Source of the DNA: Euclidia mi
Taxonomy: Eukaryota > Arthropoda > Insecta > Lepidoptera > Erebidae
Length of the DNA: 64,000 bases
Assembly: GCA_944739405.2 (NCBI GenBank)
Contig: OX123182.2
Location: 58,469,183-58,533,182 of the forward strand
Direction of reading: 5' to 3'
In this document: positions 46,224-56,950 of the stretch, in pieces
How positions within the stretch are numbered: position 1 is the first letter of the stretch
Layout of the letters: each line of letters opens with the position of its first letter
The notes under the pieces: generated by a model
The model's input: the letters and a program-made list of their open reading frames with translations, nothing else
Database searches by the model: none
Told to the model about the DNA's origin: nothing
Made by a program: the position numbers and the translations under genes

Positions 46224-46604
46224 ATCAGGCTAGGTATGGACTGTGGCAATCTAACGGTTCTAGCCTTGCTTGATTTCAGCAATGCGTTTAACACCGTAGA
46301 TTTGCACATCATACTTGGTATTCTTCACTCTCTTAGCATATCTCCATCGGCAATTGACTGGTTTCAAAGTTACCTGTTTGGACGCCGGCAACGTGTACGC
46401 ATTGATGATACCTATTCCGCTTGGTCTAATACGAATGCACGTGTTCCACAGGGTGGCGTGCTATCCCCTTTACTCTTCGCAATATTTATTAATTCTATTT
46501 CAAACAAATTACTTGCATCCTACCACCTTTACGCAGATGATTTGCAAATTTATACGCAAGCTCCCTTAAGTAGATTGGCAGACTACATCCTATTTTTGTG
46601 CTAA
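46205..46604 (+). pseudogene. LINE-D RT core, inverted half
   Basis: The plus strand reads VHVTDHIRLGMDCGNLTVL, LLDFSNAFNTVD, VPQGGVLSPLLFAIFIN and YADDLQIYTQ, the RT core immediately upstream of the region found inverted at 45440-46223. About 45 residues between the two halves are missing. Confidence 0.75.
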
Positions 46605-46608
46605 GATC

Positions 46609-47345
46609 TATCATTAAGTCTGTTAATTCTATGAGACTGTTTTTGGAGACTAATGAGCTGTCATACAATATGATGACAGTAGTTTGTGCATTCAAGTCGG
46701 CATTCTTAATCTTATCAACTAGGGTACAAGACTGTGCTCCAGGTGAACAAAAGTTCTGCACTGCTCGCTCAGTGTGATGATCAATTAAGCTACCTAAACC
46801 CACTCCCAATTGGTCTGAAAAAAATATTACGTTCTTACTCTGTCACTCTTTACTGGATGCAGTTTTTTTGTGTATTATACTGACATCCATGTGCATTCAA
46901 TTCTATTGATTCAGCAGGTGTAGTCGCACACTTAGTTGTACAACAGGAACAGTAATTACTAGAGTTGGATAATGAGATAAGTTGTTTTAAATTTTCTCGA
47001 CCATCTCTTGAAATTTCTTCATAATATTTTAAGATGTACTCATGAGTCTCATTCTGGTATTCCATTATAGTCCTAGTGAGTTGAGCTTGTAGATTTTATA
47101 TTTGTGCTTGCAACTCACTTGAGTGTTGTTCGTATAACAACCTATCAGAAACTAATTCTTCATTCGATTCTTCAAGATTTAATAAAAGAGACTCACACTC
47201 TTTATTTAATTTACAGTTATCTTGAGCATACTGACTCAATTTAGAATAAAAGCTAATGACGTGGGAGATTGCCGGCAGGAGTTGGTCCAAGATGGTAATG
47301 ACCATACGGCGGCTGATGTTGTCATGTCCTACGGCATTCAATTTT
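46609..47345 (-). pseudogene. LINE ORF1-like protein, broken
   Basis: Three minus-strand pieces read an N-terminal coiled coil (ECESLLLNLEESNEELVSD, then MEYQNETHEYILKYYEEISRDG), a Cys-rich stretch (CSCCTTKC), and SDQLGVGLGSLI with CSPGAQSCTLVDKIKNADLN, resembling the SGNH/esterase-like part of CR1-group ORF1 proteins. Such proteins bind the LINE RNA. Breaks lie near 47095 and 46845. It may or may not belong to the same element as the RT pieces to its left. Confidence 0.5.
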
Positions 47346-47699
47346 ATGGAAAGGATTATCTTTTAATATCATCCGAAGACTCTGGAGAAAATTGGAAAAA
47401 TTCACTCACACACGCATGCACGCTCGCATTGTTATTAAATTGAATTATTATCATTGTTTGTTACCCTTACTGCTTTGTTCTATCTAATCTTATTTTCATT
47501 GTGAATACGTCTCTCTAGAAACAGTTCTTCACCCAATAATATTGTAGTCAATAATATATTGTCGTTTTTTTTTTCATAAACCTATTGTAAGTAGACTTAT
47601 ATAATAAATAATGTACCTACTTGTATCAATTACTATGTCAAAACAATGTAAAACTACAATCTCCTTTTGAAATAAACTTTACTATTATTATTATATATT
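47346..47699. other. no gene seen
   Basis: AT-rich spacer between LINE fragments. Confidence 0.4.
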
Positions 47700-48065
47700 T
47701 CCTAAACGCCCGATCCCTACCGGCGCATTGCCATTCGGACACCTACCGTAAGCCAGGGTGCTGGAGGACGCTTCAGCTTGACCCGCCTCACCGGGGTATG
47801 GACATCGTCTCTTCTCGACCTCATTTTTGTTTATTCCCCTAGTCTAGTTTTCAGGTATGACCATGCTCTGCTGATGCTTTCTCTTATCATGACTTTCTCT
47901 ATGTTTCTTATAGAATACGCAACTCCAAAGCAAAAGCGAGAGTTATTGTACAATGCAATTGCATTATTAGTGACATGGATCCTTCGCTACTCTGCAAAGA
48001 CGCCCGCAAAATTGATTGGTCCCTTTGCTTATCTCAGACTGAGTGGACGCTAAACTGCAGATATT
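47700..48065 (+). pseudogene. LINE endonuclease C-terminal fragment
   Basis: The plus strand, in two frames, reads SLLDLIFVYSPSLVFRYDHALL and then TPKQKRELLY, resembling the end of a LINE endonuclease plus linker. Weak similarity; a rotted fragment. Confidence 0.4.
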
Positions 48066-48766
48066 TACGGAGAACATAATACAGCCCTAGGATAAACAAA
48101 GTCAAAGTCAAAGTCAAAATCATTTATTCATCTAGGTCACAAGGTGACGCTTATGAACGTCAATTTTAAAATTAAATTACTTAATGCTTCTACATTTACA
48201 TTTACTGCCTCGTTCGCAAAGCAATAGGTAGAACCACGAGAAAGAACGGGCAATAAAACTCGTGGCCTCTCTTAAATCGCCAATATTATGGTACATATTT
48301 TTATTTTTGTAAGGAGATGCAACTGTTACATATTGTACTTAATTACTTGTAAATAGTAATTAGTTACAGACATAATACTTAAGCAATTAATGCAGTTACT
48401 AAATTAAGTGCTTCAGTTAGCCTTCCAATGTGAATATTGTGTAACAGGAGCATCCACTTACGTCTTATAATATAGACAACTCGTGACCATGTTCAGAACT
48501 ATGGTGGAAATGTATGTTACAGAAGTGACGGTATATGAATACACAAAATTACAAAAACGTTAGTTCACAGCCCATGAAAACGAGTTATCTTCATATTACA
48601 GTACAGTAAATTTTAATGAAATTAGTGGAACAACAATGCAAATGTAAATGAAGTAAATGGAATGACCTAATAATAAACGAATAATAATTTAAAAGAACTA
48701 GAAATGTTATATAATGATAAACTTAAAAATGCTAAGTATCTATATAAATTCTACATAAGTAGTAGA

Positions 48767-49584
48767 TCATGAGTTGTCTAGTGTGAATGACCATCTATCC
48801 TTATCACTGAAATAATCATTAACACTATAATAACCTTTCCTAATAAGACAGTCTTTTATTTTACTTTTAAACGTATTAAATGGTAATTCTAAAAGACTAA
48901 TTGGTATTTTATTGTAAATACGAATACCTAGCCCTACAAAAGAATTGTAAACTTTATGTAAACGATGATAAGGGGCATATAACTTATGCCTGTTTCGAGT
49001 ATTTATATCATGTATATCACTTTTTGTAGCAAATAAACCTATATTTTGCCTAATATACAATATATTAGCAAATAAGAACTGCGAGGCTACTGTTAGAATT
49101 CCTATAGACTTAAAGCGTTCCCTAAGAGTATCTTTTGCACCTAACATGTATATCGCTCGTACCGCTCGTTTCTGTAGAACGAAGATATTCTGAATATCCG
49201 CAGCTTTGCCCCATAACAAGATGCCGTAGGACATGACACTATGAAAATAGCTAAAATATACTAGACGAGCTGTGTCGACATCAGTAAGTTGTCTAACTTT
49301 TCTGACAGCATACGCTGCAGAGCTGAGCTTACCTGCATGACATGCTATATGTGCACCCCATTGTAACTTATTATCTAATGTAATGCCTAGATACACTGTA
49401 GAGTCAACTGTCTCAAGTTCCTCCCTATCTAGCATAATATTAGGTCCCAGTTGTCTAACGTTAGGTAAGGCAAATTTAACGCATTTAGTTTTTTTAGAAT
49501 TAAGTACTAGGTTGTTTGCTGTAAACCATTGTGTAACTTGTATAAGTGCATTATTTACATCATCAATTTCATTCCTATTCCTGT
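48767..49584 (-). pseudogene. LINE-B RT thumb and C-terminal domain
   Basis: It is the open part downstream of the SINE: NEIDDVNNALIQVTQWF, NLVLNSKKTKCVKF, TVYLGITLD, SYFHSVMSYGILLWG, LQKRAVRAIY and a C-terminus ending RWSFTLDNS. It is intact over 270 codons but cut off from its palm domain by the SINE. Confidence 0.8.
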
Positions 49585-49830
49585 ACACATACATACATAC
49601 ACATACATAGACTCACACCTGTTTCCCCGAAGGGGTAGGCAGAGGCATATTATACGCCCACTTTTCGCCAGTGTTTTGATCCCACGTAATAGGTGGCGAG
49701 CCTATTGCCGCTTATCGGGATATTTTGTTTGCCAGAGTCTCGTCCGTTGCTCGGCAGGTGCACCACTTGCAGGTGAGGTTGGCTTCGGACCCTAAGTTCT
49801 TGGTGGGAACCCTATGCCCCTATGCACCCA
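49585..49830 (-). repeat. SINE family S3 inserted in LINE-B
   Basis: It is flanked by TATTCCTGT (49576-49584) and TATTTCTGT (49831-49839), a 9-base duplication with one mismatch. The minus strand shows the same head (TGGGTGCATAGGGG), body (GGCAATAGGCTCGCCACC) and tail (CTACCCCTTCGGGG, CTATGTATG) as 21498-21723. Confidence 0.85.
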
Positions 49831-50689
49831 TATTTCTGTCTACTTTAAAAATAAGTGAAGTATCATCTGCAAAAAGTACGACATCACAGATGTTTTTTAA
49901 ATAAAAAGGTAAGTCATTAATATATACAAGGAATAGAAAAGGACCTAGAATTGAACCTTGTAGAACGCCTAACTGTATAGGTAATTTAGAGGATGTTGTC
50001 CCATTTACATTGACACACTGAAATCTGAGCCGCAGTTACGACTCGACAACACTAACTGTTTTCATCTACGCCGTAGTAGCGGAGCTTACGCAGTAGTGTG
50101 TCGTGATGAACGCAATCAAATGCTTTTGATAGGTCACAAAATACTCCGATAGCATTTTTAGATGACTCCCAAGCATTATAGACGTGTTTTATGAGAGCAA
50201 CACCCGCATCAGTAGTGGATCTACCTTTAGTAAATCCCTATTGATCTTTGTGAAGCAGACTATTTAAATTAATGTGTCTTAGTAGCTGCTTTAATAAAAT
50301 ATTTTCAAATATTTTACTGAATGCCGGCAAGATAGAGATGGGCCTAAAATTATTTATGTCATTTTTACTGCCAGATTTGAATAAAGGTATGATTTTACTT
50401 AACTTCATAAAATCCGGAAATACGCCTGGGTCAAAACATTTGGTTAAAAATTATAGAGAGGTAAGGCGCAACAGTCTCAACGATAGTACTTAAAATTTTA
50501 ATTGAAATGCCCCAAAAGCCGCCGGTATTTTTAATTGTTATTGAATTAAATGCGATCAATATATCTTGCGGGGTGACGTGCTCGAATCTAAACACGCTCT
50601 TGCATTCAGGTACACTGCTAAGCAACAAATTTTCAGCGTATAAAGACGATGATTGTAAGAAACTAGTAGTTGTTATTGGTATGCTTGCA

Positions 50690-51640
50690 AAAAAACTATT
50701 GAAACATGCTCCAGTACGCCCCATGAAGTTGAAACACTTACCAGCGCCTTGGCTGACTCAAGATATAAAAAACTTAATGTCCAATAAATCTACGGCCAAA
50801 GCAAGGTATAAGAAATGACCTACTTCCATTAACTTGGAGAAATATGTTAATGTAAGAAATCTTTGCAAAAAGGTGTGTAGGAAAGCACAACGCCAACATA
50901 CCTCTGTTCAAAACGGAAATCCAGGTGAAGTTTGGATATTTCTTAAAAAACTGGGAGTCAGTAAGTCACGTGATGAAGTACACCGCAAAACATAGATATA
51001 AATTATCTAAACGTACATTTCTCAGTTTCGTCCAATTTTGACGGGACCACTAAAACAAACAGTTTTCTAGTTCTTTCAATAATCCCAAATCCCAGATATT
51101 TTCATTTTGTTTTCGAGCAATTTACTTGTTGTGATCTTAAAAAGAGCATAACTTCAATCTCATCCAATGCTGTTGGTAGTGATTGTCAGTCAGTTGAAAC
51201 ATGATTTTCCCTATCCTCGATGAAATTCTTTCTATCCTGTGCCATATTCTAAATTTTTTTATTACTACTGGTATCCTTCCCTCAGCGTGGAAAGATGCGC
51301 AAATAATTTCTCTCCCGAAGAAGCTGAAGCCACCTTCCTTCTCTAATTACCGCCCTATATCTACACTGCCATTTCTTTCCAAAGCTCTTGAGCGTCTGAT
51401 ATATAAACAACTTTGCACATTTCTCACAAAAACGCTCTTCTAAAACCCTTACAATCTGGTTTTTGTCCTGGACATAGTACTGCCACCGCACTGGTACATA
51501 TTACCGACGAGATAAGACTGGGTATGGATAGTGGAAAGCTCACGCTGCTGTTTCTACTTGATTTTAGTAACGTTTTCAACACCGTGGATGTTCACATTAG
51601 TGTCGGGTACTCAGCACATTTGCTAGCACACTTGTAGTGA
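50690..51640 (+). pseudogene. LINE-C linker and RT N-terminal half
   Basis: Plus strand: LKHLPAPWLTQDIKNLM (linker), a stop near 50818, RRKAQRQHTSVQNG-like continuation to about 50990, then from 51201 HILNFFITTGILPSAWKDAQ, ISLPKK, FSNYRPISTLPFLSKALERL, a frame change near 51435, LQSGFCPGHSTATALVHITD and LLDFSNVFNTVD. It breaks off at 51640. It is closely related to LINE-D (46205-46604). It abuts LINE-B head to head near 50690. Confidence 0.75.
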
Positions 51641-51654
51641 CTCACTTTGGTGAG

Positions 51655-51732
51655 GTGAGTTACGCCCTCTTTACACCTTCCGCATTACTACTAAATCCTG
51701 TGTCACGGGGGACTTTACAAACATACAACCAT
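51655..51732 (-). repeat. SINE family S1, 3' end
   Basis: On the minus strand GTATGTTTGTAAAGTCCCCC and ACACAGGATTTAGT match the end of 28964-29192. Confidence 0.55.
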
Positions 51733-52373
51733 AGTACAAAAAAAATAGTAGGATAGCTTTATACTACCATGTATCTACGTTTACGTTTATTTATCTAAGT
51801 TACACAGAATAAATACATACCGTATTTTTTTTAGTTCACATAGAATATAAATATTAAATCATGCGTAGCACAGTAGCTGAGCTTCAATTTCAGTTTACCT
51901 ACAACATAAATAATTCTAACATATTCTGTTATCCTTGTTATATTATAAAAAGTTCATATCTACAGTATGAAAAGGTAGATAATCGTGGCATAGTTTAGAG
52001 AACATGATACAAACAAACAAAAGACAAGAAGATATTGAGTGAGATTTCCTCGGGGCATTGGAGTCGCCTCCACTAAAATTGGATGGTAAAGGGAAGATAC
52101 AATGGATTTTATTCTGTTTACCTCGGCGCCAGGGGATTCCGCCGGTTACTGCCACAAAAATCGACTTCAATCGCATGTCCATAAATCAACATTTATATTT
52201 CTTTTTTCTTTCCTACTGAAAGGGTCGTCAATATTGTACTAATAACAAACTTAATTAATTTCTTAAAGCAGAATAATTTGTTTTGTACTGATTCATACTT
52301 TTTAATGCTCAAGCATACTATAAAAACCAAAATTTCTAAACGTCAACTTAAAAACAAAATTATCATAGTCTAA
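51733..52373. other. no gene seen
   Basis: A 79-codon minus ORF (52182-51943) has no recognised motif. AT-rich. Confidence 0.45.
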
Positions 52374-52375
52374 TA

Positions 52376-53413
52376 CCTAGTTTACACTCTCGCCTCAGGT
52401 CTCGCCTCGTACCTCGCCTCGCAGCTCGCGTGTTGTTGCGAGCTAGCGAGTGCCTGTTTACATTAAATATTTTTTTTTACTTTGAACAGAACTCTGCTAG
52501 CGGTCTGCACATAACCTCAGAAAATCTTTGCCTCGCATCATTTACTTTTTGGGTATTTTTATGCATCTTATGTTTTGGATCCCAAATTATTCGCTCGGCC
52601 TGATAGAGTTCTAAGAACTGCAGCATTTCTTTTTGGAACCAGTTCATTTTTAACTACTTTTAAACTACTACGATTTGCACACATACTAAAGATTATGTTA
52701 CGGGTCTGAATCGTGTTAATGAACGAAAAGAAACATGAAATACCTTTCTATTTTCCCGACGTTTCGGCATGAGTTACACCAGCCGTGGTCACGGGATGAC
52801 TGATGTTCGTCACCGCTGCCTCCGAGAAGTGCGGGTTTTGGCAACTACCCTCACTTGGTCTTCACAATTATTAACATTTCTATTTTCGGAACTGTCGGTA
52901 CTTCGACACACAACACAAATGGTATCTACACACTGGCGCGTAATGTCACCTCGTCGGTGTCTACATTTGCTGATGACAGGATTCCAAGATGTGGATAAAT
53001 GGTAACCTCCTGGTTAAAATTTGCGTGCTTTTTTATTTCAACCGCTTCCCACGCTATTCTTGAAAAATAGTGACGGTCTGTGGAGAGAACCTGGGGCCGA
53101 TGTAGCTCAATCCAAAAATAGAAAGTTAACACGATTTAGATCCGTTACATAATCTTTAGTAACAGTCCATTTTTAATTGAAATCGAAGAACACAACCTGC
53201 ACGGAAGGGCACCGTAAACAAACTGAAACGAGAGCGCGAGTGTAAACACAACGCTCGCGTCCCTCGCGAGGCCCTTTGACTCGTGCCTAAAAAACCGCCT
53301 CCGACGCGAGCGCCACGAGTGGCAAGGCGAGCTACGAGGCAAGCCACGAGCGAGCGTTTACACTCGCGCACCTCGTCGCTCGCCTCGCCACTCGCGCGAG
53401 AGTGTAAACTAGA
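52376..53413. mobile_element. TA-flanked TIR element containing a Penelope fragment
   Basis: Ends CCTAGTTTACACTCTCGC (52376-52393) and its inverse (53396-53413, one terminal mismatch) are flanked by TA (52374-52375, 53414-53415), fitting a Tc1/mariner-type MITE. Subterminal sequence at both ends is rich in CTCGCCTCG words. The middle (52690-53158) is a Penelope-like remnant with its own inverted arms. No transposase. Confidence 0.65.
52690..53158 (-). pseudogene. Penelope-like 3' fragment with inverted arms
   Basis: Arms of about 32 bases (AGATTATGTTACGGGTCTGA at 52690-52709 and its inverse around 53139-53158, about three mismatches) enclose a minus-strand reading AWEAVEIKKHANFNQE, the same C-terminal block as at 25640-25960, plus a GAAACGTCGG motif near 52765. 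Same architecture as the first Penelope fold-back, but much more diverged. Confidence 0.65.
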
Positions 53414-53559
53414 TATCAGGTGAAATCCTTGTAATATCAAACACAGACTAAATTTGCAACAGACAAAATAATTTCATAGTAGTTTTATTTAAATTTTATT
53501 TATTTTGATTTTGTTTTAAAATACCTACTATTACCTACCTATTTGGATACGTAACGAAT

Positions 53560-54699
53560 TTGGAACCAAAGAAAGTATCACCAGGGATTTATGGCAAAGT
53601 CACTCCACCGGCTATAGAAAAATCTCGAGTGACTTATTGTACGGATTTGGAGAAGTCCGTCATAATGAGTAACTTCGAGCGTCGAGGTTGGACCCAACTG
53701 GGACCTGACGACGAGTGGAATTTCTACTGGTCCTTCAAGCAAAACTGTCGTACTATTTTTAGTATCGAAAGCGGCTACCGAATAAATGATAACCAAATGA
53801 TAAATCACTTTCCTAACTATTACAAACTGTCTCGCAAAGATTTATTAGTGAAAAATATCAAGAGATACAGAAAGGAGCTTGAAAGGGAAGGTAATCCTTT
53901 GGCAGAGAAAACAGAGGTCCCTTTACCTAATGGTCAGGTGATTTCGCGTTATATTCATTTAGATTTTATACCTGTAACGTACGTACTACCTGCCGATCAC
54001 AATATGTTTGTGGAAGATCGACAACCCTCGCGTTACATCGACAACCCTCTGCTAATTGGTGACAAAAAATTCGACTTACGACTGTACGTGTTGGTGACGT
54101 GATTTCGCCCGTTGAAAGCTTATTTATTCCAACATGGTTTCTGTTGATTTTGTACCGAGAAATACGGCACGAGTGTTACTGAACTTGATAACATGTATGT
54201 GCATTTGACTAATGTGAGTGTACAAAAACACGGCGGAGACTACAACAGCTTACATGGTGGGAAAATGAGTATCCAGAATTTCCGTTTATACTTAGAAGGT
54301 ACCAGAGGACGTTCTGTTACCGATAGATTGTTTGTGGAAATGCAGTAGCTCATCGTTCACTCGTTGAAAGCTATTGCTCCAGTAATGGCAAACGATCGAC
54401 ACTGCTTTGAGTGTTATGGATATGACATCATAATCGACAATACTCTTAAGCCATGGTTAGTGGAAGTGAATGCGTCGCCGTCACTGCAGTCAACGACGCA
54501 TAACGATCGAATATTGAAATACAAACTAATTGACAATATCGTTTCTGTGGTGGTACCGCCCGATGGAAAACCTGACGCCAGATGGAACAAGATCCCTAAT
54601 GCTGATGCATTAGGTGACTTTGATCTTTTGATTGATGAAGAGTTAATTGAAAGAGAAGACGCAAATTCACGCTATAATACGTTTCATCGTACTAAATAG
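53560..54699 (+). pseudogene. TTLL1-like tubulin polyglutamylase, intronless pseudogene copy 1
   Basis: One frame reads a tubulin-tyrosine-ligase-like protein: TDLEKSVIMSNFERRGW, INHFPNYYKLSRKDLLVKNI, KKFDLRLYVLV, HLTNVSVQKHGGDYN, CFECYGYDIIID and PWLVEVNASPS (C-terminal metal/ATP-binding block). TTLL1-type enzymes add glutamates to tubulin in cilia and flagella. Damage: no ATG at the expected start; an in-frame loss of about 48 residues including the KPCGKSQG-type ATP-grasp loop present in copy 2; stops at 54100-54102 (TGA), 54145-54147 (TGA in place of Arg) and 54346-54348 (TAG, probably Trp). No introns. AATAAA follows at 54723-54728, no poly(A) tract. TTLL9 is the main alternative family member. 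Confidence 0.85.
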
Positions 54700-54801
54700 A
54701 AATACAATTACAATTCAAGTTTAATAAAACTATAGAAATAACTCAATTATTTCATTTATTAGACACATAAGACTGTATTTCATACTATAATTCAAACAAC
54801 T

Positions 54802-56024
54802 TTACGTTTTAGGTATGCATCTAAGTTCAGGGGTTGAGGCCTCTAAATCCTTTTTGTACATAGATTCTTCATCGATGAGTATTTGAAAATCCCCTTAAGC
54901 CTCAGAGGTAGGCATTTTGGGCCAGCGTGCATCCGGAATACCGTCAGGAGGCAAAACTACCGATAAAAGATTATCCACAAGCTTGTACTTAAGAATCCCG
55001 TCGTTAACCGTCGTCGCTGTCATGGACGGCGAAGCGTTCACCTCAACAAGCCAGGGCTTTAAGTTATCGTCAATGATTATATCGTAGCCGTAACACTCAA
55101 AACAGTGGCGGTTATTCGACATAGCGTGTGTGACGGATTTCAAGGAGTGTACTATTAACCATTGTATATTCTCAAACAGCCGGTCAGTCACTTTGCGATC
55201 TCGAGTCCCTTCCAAATAGAGCTTTAAATTATGTAAGCCGAGCTTACCTCCATGATTCCTATTGTAGTCGCCGCCATGTTTTTGGACGCTTACGTTTGTT
55301 AAGTGAATATACATGTGTGTTTTTCATTGAGCAAAATCTACAAAATCCATTGCGAAACATGTAAGCTTTTAAAGAACGAAAAGACGTTACCAGGACTTAA
55401 ATCCTTAAATCGAATTTCTTCCCTCCGATAAGAAGCGGGTTATCTATATAGCAAGATATGACATAAGTATCTTTGCTTGTAAGATGATATTTTTTAGATT
55501 CTCGCGACCACTTTTTAAGTTTCGACAGTTTGTTTATGAGGGAAATGCCGGCCCCTTGGGATTTCCCACAGGGCTTCAAAATCCAGGTGGTTTGTGGAAA
55601 CTTCCGATATTCTTCGACAAACATGTTATAGTCGGTGATAAAATCTAAATATAAATAGCGAGTGATAAGTTGCCCGCTTGGGAGTGTTACTTCAGTTTTC
55701 TCCGCAAGGGGATTGCATTCTTTTTCTAAATTTTTTCTGTACCGCTTGATATTTTTTACGAGTAAATCTTTGCGGACAAGCTCATGATGCGTTGGGAAAT
55801 GATTGATCAATTGATTGTCGCTAAGTCTTAAACCGTGTTCCAGGCTGAATATAGATGTGCCAGTCTTCGTTTGGTTGTACTTGTTTCCAGCCTCTTGCTT
55901 TGAAATTATTTATTACAATAGATTTCTCGAAGTCAGTACAAAAAGTTAGGCGTTTATTATCTCCTTGAGAGTGTGCGGGTCGTCCGTATATGGCACTAAA
56001 TTTTTTGCTGTACGATGAAGTCAT
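54802..56024 (-). pseudogene. TTLL1-like pseudogene copy 2, tail-to-tail with copy 1
   Basis: The minus strand starts MTSSYSKKFSAIYGR and reads TDFEKSIVINNFKARGW, INHFPTHHELVRKDLLVKNI, ILKPCGKSQGAGISLINK (ATP-grasp loop kept), KKFDLR, HLTNVSVQKHGGDYN, CFECYGYDIIID and KPWLVEVNASPS. Lesions: deletion plus frameshift near 55835-55850, TAA in place of a Tyr codon near 55397, deletion and frameshift near 55320, TAA in place of a Leu codon near 54895, after which the frame continues to 54802. No introns. The two copies are clearly diverged from each other yet share the TEV-LP-GQ-I-RY insert, so they are old relatives. Confidence 0.85.
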
Positions 56025-56342
56025 ATCAAATTTGTGGTTTACCTGTATAAAACTAATAAAAATATCTTTAGTTGTTGTGTCAAGTGCACGAGTTATCACG
56101 GCCTACTAGATTTTCCGCCAGTTTGGAATTAATTATTTGATTATGGCATATTTTTTGAGTTTTGTACCTGACAGCATATGACAGCCGAATGTCACACCAT
56201 ATAACCAAGGAGCAAATATCTTAGACTATATATATAAGTCCAACCTCTCTGGCAAATATAGTCATGACAATTTATTCCCTGATTTAATTCCAGGCAAAGG
56301 AAACTGAGCTGAAACAGCCTTTTAAAGTCCTCTTTTTTAGAT
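56025..56342. other. no gene seen
   Basis: Possible 5' flank of TTLL copy 2; no promoter motif recognised. Confidence 0.4.
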
Positions 56343-56815
56343 TTGGTTAACAACACAGAGGCCACTAAGACTCTTGAGTCACTGCAATTACGCAGAGACG
56401 TGGCCTCAATGGCTGTCTTCTACCGCATCTATCACGGTGAGTGCTCCGAAGAGCTCTTTCAACTAATCCCACCCTCTCCTTTCCTATCCCGAACGACACG
56501 TGCTGGGTTGAGGTGCCACTCTTACACGGTAGAACAGATACGGTCACGCACCAAACGGTTCGGCGCCTCTTATCTCTGCCGTACCATTAAGATGTGGAAC
56601 TCTTTACCAGTCCACGTGTTTCCCTCCACCTATGATCCCGGGTCCTTTAAGCGGGGCGTGAAAAAGCTTTACTCAAGGCCGTCAAGGTGAGGGCCATCAT
56701 GCCAATGCCATGCTGGCTGCTGGGATGATGTCCATCACTATGGAACTTCACTGACTGCTTAACATCAGGCAGCATGGAGTCAATTTGTTCGGCAGGAATA
56801 AAAAAAAAAAGGTAC
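56343..56815 (+). pseudogene. LINE 3' end: RT C-terminus, UTR and A-tail
   Basis: An open frame reads LQLRRDVASMAVFYRIYHG, then KRFGASYLCRTIKMWNSLP, the C-terminal block of a Jockey-group LINE. It is followed by a short UTR ending AATAAAAAAAAAAAGG (about 56797-56812). It is 5'-truncated; no RT core. Confidence 0.8.
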
Positions 56816-56884
56816 AGCATCCTAAACTTTACCTTCGATTTTGATCGCACTTTTATTTGACCCACATTTAGTAGCATATTTAGT

Positions 56885-56950
56885 TAAGTGGGTGTAATAT
56901 TACACCTCTGCCTACCCTCTCGGGGATATAGGCGTGAGTCTATAAATAAA
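56885..56950 (+). repeat. SINE family S3 tail
   Basis: ACCTCTGCCTACCCTCTCGG, then GGCGTGAGTCTATAAATAAA, matching the ends of the S3 copies. Head and body are missing. Confidence 0.6.

Larger units (their letters stand above)
48095..50724 (-). mobile_element. LINE-B, 5'-truncated, RT to 3' tail, with SINE inside
   Basis: Minus strand from 50724: RT upstream region (EHVTPQDILIAFNSI), fingers and palm with GVLQGSILGPFLFLVYIND and VVLFADDTSLIF (49970-49840), a SINE (49585-49830), then VYLGITLDNKLQWGAHI and the C-terminus in an open frame 49594-48767. The 3' UTR ends in a GTCAAA repeat (plus-strand 48099-48119), a common LINE tail. Endonuclease and ORF1 are missing. Jockey/CR1 group. Confidence 0.8.

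Noticed and set aside
53145..53440. Arg/Ala-rich minus ORFs left of the TTLL copy
   Set aside because: They translate the CTCGCCTCG-rich end of the TA-flanked TIR element.
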